From assembly GCA_935421135.1 (NCBI GenBank), contig OW285187.1:22506429-22570428 (forward strand): a DNA stretch of 64,000 bases. Reading direction: 5' to 3'. The notes under the pieces were generated by a model that saw nothing but the letters and a program-made list of their open reading frames with translations, was not told the DNA's origin and did not search any database. The translations under genes and the position numbers were made by a program. How positions within the stretch are numbered: position 1 is the stretch's first letter; the number at the start of each line of letters is the position of its first letter. Shown here piece after piece: positions 58,671-64,000 of this stretch. This DNA is from Bugulina stolonifera. Taxonomy: Eukaryota; Bryozoa; Gymnolaemata; Cheilostomatida; Bugulidae.

Positions 58671-60760
58671 GTACATGTGGGCAGAGTACAGTAATCACAG
58701 CTGAGGCAAACAGAGTAATCGGCCAAACTCAGCAAACAGGGTGCTCCAATCTGCTCATGCTCCAGCTAGTCAAAAAAATATAATAATAACAGTAAAGTGC
58801 AAAAATTATGATAAGCAGATTTACTACATGAAATTACTCTTTATTTGTTAGTTTCATTTCATAGATCCCAGGGCCAGTTAAAAAATGACAGAAAATTCTC
58901 AGATTGTTTTAGATGATGAAAACTAGAATTAATAATAATTTTAATGTAACTGTTCTCTATGCAATACAACTCGGCATATCAAAACCCACCAGGCCTACAA
59001 TCAGTACAATGTACTCAATTGATAAACAGTAATTAGTGGTAATGCTAAGTAAACCAATACAAATTACAGATAGTCAAATCTGTAAATATACATGGCATTT
59101 ATGATTTTGATGATATTATGTAATTAAAATTGGCTTCAATGGCAGTTCCATACAGCAGCTCTATGTGATATACCTGTATATGATACACATATGATATACA
59201 TAATATGTACAAAGTACATATACATGTAGTGTTTACAGTAAACATGAAGAATAATTTTAGAGGTACGAATGCACAGGTGCATTCAAAGATGGGTGTGGAT
59301 ACAAGTGATAACTTAGTAGTAATGATGTTCACATGTTTAGAGAAATGTGCACCTATTCAGAGGTCATTTGCTATAAGCTGCATATTAATAGGTCTACGAG
59401 TTTGCACATTTGATAACACATTTTTTAAAAAAAAATTGCCAATTTTTGTTGCCTGCTTTAGGCTACTGTTGAGCCATTTAATTGATACCAAAATTAGGGT
59501 TTGGACATTTTGAGGCAGACACATCTTGTGTTTTGAACCATTGGTATGAAGATTTTCACAGGTTTTTTCTCCTATGTTTGAAATATCGGTCTATGTCAAT
59601 AAACTTTAAATAGGGTTACTCATATCTTTCCAGAGCTGCTTCGCCCAGCGCAGAATTGGACCAATACTGAGTGTTAACCATGTAATGTTTTCAGTCTTCA
59701 GCATGACAAATATTGTTGGAACGGATTACCAATGATCAATTGGGCCATACAATAACCTAAACCTAATGCAACCATGTCCCGGAAAGGGGTAAACTCATGT
59801 ATGTAGGCAATATTGGTAGTATTCTGATTTTGTTTTGTTCTTTCTGCGAATTCAGTTCAAGTTAGGAGAATGCTTTTAGAATGACAATCCTCAAGAAAAC
59901 GACTGGTTTGTGTTTTCATTAGCTTAATTTTATCTGAAGTGGTAAAACAGCTGGTTACCAGAGAAAGATGTTTAGTTTAGTTTCAAAGCAAAAAAATAAT
60001 ACTGAAAGAGAAAAGAGATATGAGAGGAAATGTTGAGCCGTATGGCGCAAGAGCACTGCAGCTGGTCGAGACGCCAGGCCTTGACAGAAGCCATATTTCA
60101 GAAAATCAATGAGTCTACAGAGGATGGAATAAGTCAGAAGTTTATACTTTTAGGGACTGACAGATGTTGGCCTTAGTTTTTGATCTTTATGCAATATTAT
60201 GGTAAAGAGACAATTCAAAAGTGTCAGTTGGAAACAGGACCCTCCGAGAACGTTAGTCTGTGGTTGGGGTTCGAAATTTTAGCTTTGGTTTCAGTGGAAT
60301 TTGATTCTATATAATATATTACAAGTCATGAAATCGTCAACACATCTCATGCTCCACAGCAGACCAGTGGCCACCCAATAACCCAAATCTAAACCGAATT
60401 ATCATAGCCACTAGATGAACATTATCAGAAATTTCTACTTTATTTTAAACAAGTTGGTTGAGGTTATGTAGTGGGGATGATATGTAACTATCTATGTTCT
60501 ATCGTGTCTACTCTACCAACCAATGAATGAATAGAATATTATAGAAAGAAGAGTGCTTTGGCCATCATACAAATTCTATACTAACGTGGTGAAACGACAC
60601 CCTTCCATCAGCAGCACAATTTCAGCTACAGCATGATTGCATATATACAAAATGGTACATGAAATAGATGTATAACTTTGTCGTGTAGGCTACATGTAGT
60701 GTATAATAATAGATGCGTTGTTTGCACACTACGTATCTTTGAATCGTACAAGTGCACGCG
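58671..60760. other. intergenic, no gene seen
   Basis: No coding region is supported. The block 59960-60050 (TTTAGTTTAGTTT, ACTGAAAGAGAAAA, ATGTTGAG) resembles 22020-22095 in order and spacing and may be another copy of a dispersed repeat. The remainder shows nothing I can name. Confidence 0.4.
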
Positions 60761-60765
60761 TTTTA

Positions 60766-60870
60766 CACGTGCTACACGCCCTTGACCCAGCTTTCCATTG
60801 GCTACTTGTTATAACATCCGAGATATGGTCATTTGGTTCCCCGATTTAATTGGTCAAAATAGCTCACGTG
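60766..60870 (+). promoter_or_regulatory. possible CCAAT/E-box promoter
   Basis: Two CACGTG E-boxes (60766-60771 and 60865-60870) enclose two inverted CCAAT boxes (ATTGG at 60797-60801 and 60849-60853). The sequence is clearly richer in G and C than its surroundings. This is typical of a TATA-less housekeeping promoter and would serve a plus-strand gene continuing past 61066. Confidence 0.4.
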
Positions 60871-60949
60871 TTCATGCTTCAAATCGAAAGTTTGCATGTT
60901 GTGTTTCGGTTTAAACGGCCTTGGCACGAATTTGAGCTTGGGAAACAGT

Positions 60950-61066
60950 AAAATTTTCTTTTTGCTATAGAAAATAATTCAATTTTTTAAATAGTAATCA
61001 AGCATCGAAGTGCTTTTCAACCAAAACCTAGTAAACTTCAACAAGGACGAACTTTGCTATTTCATG
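60950..61066 (+). other. possible first exon ending in ATG|GTAAGT
   Basis: About 95-200 bases after the CCAAT/E-box cluster, the sequence TTTCATG|GTAAGT gives a strong donor directly after an ATG at 61064-61066. A first exon that ends with only the initiator codon is plausible. The upstream limit is a guess, and I could not find the next exon in the window. Confidence 0.3.
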
Positions 61067-61334
61067 GTAAGTTTAATAAAAAGCTTTTAAAATTTTCGCA
61101 CATTTATAACGCTGTTTTAGTCAGTGCAGTCAGTGTGAGTGTCAAACAATCACAAACACAATCACAATGGATGTCTGTACTGATACGATAATCTACTGTC
61201 ACCTGTGGCCATGTATGCTCATCATGAGCAAAGGTTACAGCAGATTATCGTATTAGTACGAGTATGACTTACTTAGCCTTGATGTCAAATATGCTAATAG
61301 TAATACTCATACTGATACTGACATAGACATACCG

Positions 61335-61599
61335 GTAAAGGGACAGTTCGAAACAGGACGTTTCACAATTGGACAGTTCGAAACAAGACAGTTCGAAACT
61401 GTGTAGATTACATTTAGAAGAACACAACTTGCAGATAATTAATTTAAAATAATTAATTTAATTAATTAAATAAAAAAATTAAGATAACATTAAAAATTAG
61501 TTGAAATCTGATTGTTGGGATTTGGGGTTAGGCGGTTCGAACTTTCCGGTGTTTAACTGTTCACTTTCGAACGTCCTGTTTTTAACTGTCTTTTTGCAC
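61335..61599. mobile_element. degenerate inverted-repeat element
   Basis: The left end GTAAAGGGACAGTTCGAAAC (with ACAGGACGTT following) is an imperfect inverted match to the right end, whose complement reads GCAAAAAGACAGTTAAAAAC and then ACAGGACGTT. The motif ACAGTTCGAAAC is repeated three times in the left arm. It is probably an old MITE. Confidence 0.5.
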
Positions 61600-62380
61600 A
61601 GTCGCACATTCGACATGACCACCACTGATTTTTGTTTAAACGACTATGGCACTTGATTATCATAATCATCACTATTTGTGATTTTATTCCATTAGAGTAT
61701 CAACTATAACTATTCCCGTAGGCCTAATGATTGCAATAAGATGAAAATTTGACACGTCAAATTATAGGTTTGAGATAACTTATTTTAAATCATCATTATG
61801 ATACGATTATGATCAGTTGATCACCCATCAATATCCGAATGCTATGTATGAAACTTATGATTTTGTTGATTTATCTGATCCTTAGATTAGTTAAAGTTAT
61901 TTGTTCATGTCATTTTGATTCACTTAGATAGCCCTTACAGTATATTAGGCTATAAAATGATGATAAAAAATTTAAAACACATACACACAGTTACACTAGC
62001 TTACTGTAATGGAGCACCATTTAGGCTAATAGATATTCTGAGTTTTTTTCCACTTTCCCTAGTGTAGCTGCTGATGCATGCTGGCCAAACTGCAGCCCAT
62101 GGGCCACAAGTGGCCTACTTGCTCATTTTTCGTGGCCCACTTGAGCTTTGTGTAAAAATTGGCATTTCCAGTGTTTTTATTTGGGGCGGCAAACAAGATG
62201 AATTTACAGCAGCAACCCGTTAATTGTGTCTCAAGTGTCACAGAGCTCTGCACCATACAACATGAATGGACATTGAAAATGTACAAAACAAATATGAAAT
62301 GCGCTTTGGCCAGTTTGAAAGTTTACGGAAGCTAATTAAACTGATTAAATGTCCAATGCAGGCTGAACCACATGGAGGTG

Positions 62381-62910
62381 CATTTACATTATTCCAACAC
62401 CAACTCCGTCACCAACTCCGTCACCAACTCCAACCTCCAACAACAACTCCGACTCCCAACTATGTATTTACACTATGCCAACTAGTTGTTGACCACACAA
62501 TCAATTAATTGCCAGTAACCACAGCAGCAAGCATGCTTGTACAATAGTGTACATGTACTGTGATTAATAGTAAATAAGCGTAAAAAGCTTTGGATTCATC
62601 ATCTATGTATGATCAACAGCTAATCCTAGATTTGTAAAATGGCTGGTAGTTATAACCTTAGCTATTGGAAATTATACTTCAAATTAAAGTTTTGTAAGTA
62701 TCACTTTGAATAGCTAATGCTAGGGAAGGTTTTTCCCATAATGAAGCTTTAGGTTTATCATCAATAATTCAGAGCCAATCCTAGATTTGCAAAACTGATG
62801 TTAGCTATAATTAAAATACTGATTTATGGTTGGTTAATACACTACACCAACTTTGCCGGAGTTGGGCAGAAAAGACAGAGTTGGTGTTGGAGTTGGTGTA
62901 ATGTAAACAC
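62381..62910. repeat. element with inverted (CCAACTC)n ends and internal duplication
   Basis: The left end has CATTTACATTATTCCAACACC and a CACCAACTCCGT minisatellite (about 62395-62460). The right end carries the inverse, GAGTTGGTGTTGGAGTTGG then TGTAATGTAAACAC (about 62873-62910). Between them, a segment around AATCCTAGATTTGTAAAAT (62621-62640) recurs as AATCCTAGATTTGCAAAAC about 155 bases later. It may be a non-autonomous element. Confidence 0.45.
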
Positions 62911-63180
62911 AGATGCGAAGTGTTGCATTGAAAATGCGTGCAAGGAATGTTCAACGTCTGCAATATAAGTGTGAGAAGTTGTACTCACAGTAGTTGCACT
63001 AACCTATCATTGCAAATCTGCTTTCTTAAATCAAACTTTCATAAAGAGCTAATTTAGAACAAGTGTCGATCCACAGCACGTGCATGAGCTACTAAGGATG
63101 CTATGTACATTGTACACACTTAGAGCCTGCATGTAACTATGAGGGCATAATGACTAGTAAATCAAACTCTCATCTGTCAC

Positions 63181-63300
63181 ATACATGTACACCTACAGTT
63201 ACACATTACACCTACAGTTAGGCCTACACGTGCAGTTACGTGTACATGTACAGTTACACTTACACCTACAGGTACACGTACAGCTACAGTACATGTTACT
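63181..63300. repeat. degenerate CTACAGTTACA minisatellite
   Basis: Some ten imperfect units built from CTACAGTTACA, CTACAGGTACA and TACATGTACAGTTACA run through this stretch. Unit length varies between about 6 and 18 bases. Confidence 0.75.
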
Positions 63301-63542
63301 TGCAGGGCCTATATAGTGTCAGCGTTGATTTTGAATAATGTAGCATTGGTGTTGGTAGGCACCTATTGATATATCAGGGCATCACAAGCATAGAGACGAC
63401 ATTGGAGTGAAGTGCATGTAGCACTTAATTTAGGCTATGACATCTTAAACTGACTGCAAGTTCTGATTAGTAGTGTCTGTAGTTAAGAACTTGGTTTCTT
63501 GTTGGACAGGAAGTGTTGGAGGTTTATATTTCGAATTTTCCA

Positions 63543-63680
63543 ATTTTATGAATGGGTGGATTTGGCGTCACTTAATCAAGCGTTCTTATTTTATCAGGGC
63601 CATGGCAATAGCTCAATTCCAGGTCCTAATACAATAAAACCGCTTGATTAAGTGACGACAAATCCACTCATTCATAAAAT
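63543..63680. mobile_element. 138-bp foldback MITE
   Basis: The ends ATTTTATGAATG and CATTCATAAAAT begin imperfect inverted arms of about 55 bases. These include GTCACTTAATCAAGCG (about 63567-63582) and CGCTTGATTAAGTGAC (about 63641-63656), a perfect inverted block. The loop is about 25 bases and there is no coding capacity. Confidence 0.78.
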
Positions 63681-64000
63681 AAGAAAATCTTTAATCAATT
63701 AAATGATACCATTCTCCATTTAATGATTGGGCGGATAAGGTTAGATCTTCATCAGTTGTTTGGTCATGACCACGCTGACTAAAAATAAAGTACTGCAGAG
63801 CTTTTGGGCACAATTATGCTCATCATTTATGGTGGTTGCTGTTTCATCTTCAGATATCCAGAGGGTGGTTTTGAGTTGTCTTTCTCAAGTGGTTTGCATG
63901 TTTACTCTACAATGTAGGGTTTACTTTTCTACAGTATGCATATCTTTACAGTTTCGCTTCTTGGGGCTATACTTTCTTTGCTGTCTGCAACATTTACCGC
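63681..64000. other. right edge, nothing recognised
   Basis: No open frame, repeat or RNA gene can be supported in the last 320 bases. Confidence 0.4.

Noticed and set aside
63181..63300. CRISPR array
   Set aside because: The repeats are degenerate, of variable length and without unique spacers, and the genome is animal. It is a minisatellite.

Overview
The window is intron-rich, AT-rich animal DNA. Exons are short and separated by introns of roughly 50-1,800 bases, splice sites follow GT-AG with a few GC-AG, and poly(A) signals follow stop codons. The proteins are metazoan in type: a giant apolipophorin/apoB-type lipid transfer protein, an RSRC1-like splicing factor and an EEF2KMT-like methyltransferase. 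Together with many small inverted-repeat elements and constant repetition of the palindromes TACATGTA and AGGCCT, this fits an invertebrate, perhaps marine. I cannot assign a phylum; a sponge is one guess.

Layout. At 1-4.5 kb the sequence is AT-rich and carries a recent 5'-truncated LINE insertion (1015-2917) with a 21-base target duplication, then a probable older retroelement remnant. At 4.56-7.24 kb (+) there is a five-exon gene for a RING finger, a Gly/Ala-rich membrane-like hairpin and two ZZ zinc fingers. At 8.49-11.27 kb (-) lie seven exons of an EEF2KMT/FAM86-like methyltransferase; its N-terminal exon was not found. The stretch 11.3-15.6 kb has no gene I can support and holds a 453-base foldback element. 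At 15.64-19.12 kb (+) is an eight-exon RSRC1 orthologue. At 21.28-23.14 kb (+) is a small one-pass membrane protein. At 24.38-32.52 kb (-) is a Lys/Glu-rich coiled-coil protein that I do not recognise. At 34.13-58.37 kb (-) one 49-exon gene fills 24 kb; every exon phase joins and the exon lengths sum to 15,888 bases (5,295 residues). The last 5.6 kb has inverted-repeat elements and a possible promoter with a first exon for a gene running off the right edge.

The genes do not form a pathway. They are ordinary single-gene loci on both strands, with no operon-like spacing. The lipid transfer gene has a compact promoter (TATA box, initiator, GATA sites), as expected for a highly expressed secreted protein.

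The most unusual pattern is that three introns in two unrelated genes begin with, or very near, minisatellites that repeat a splice-donor sequence (25.6-26.0, 10.09-10.49 and 10.80-10.94 kb). In two of them the repeat unit is a multiple of three, and reading runs on in frame across several units or across the whole intron.
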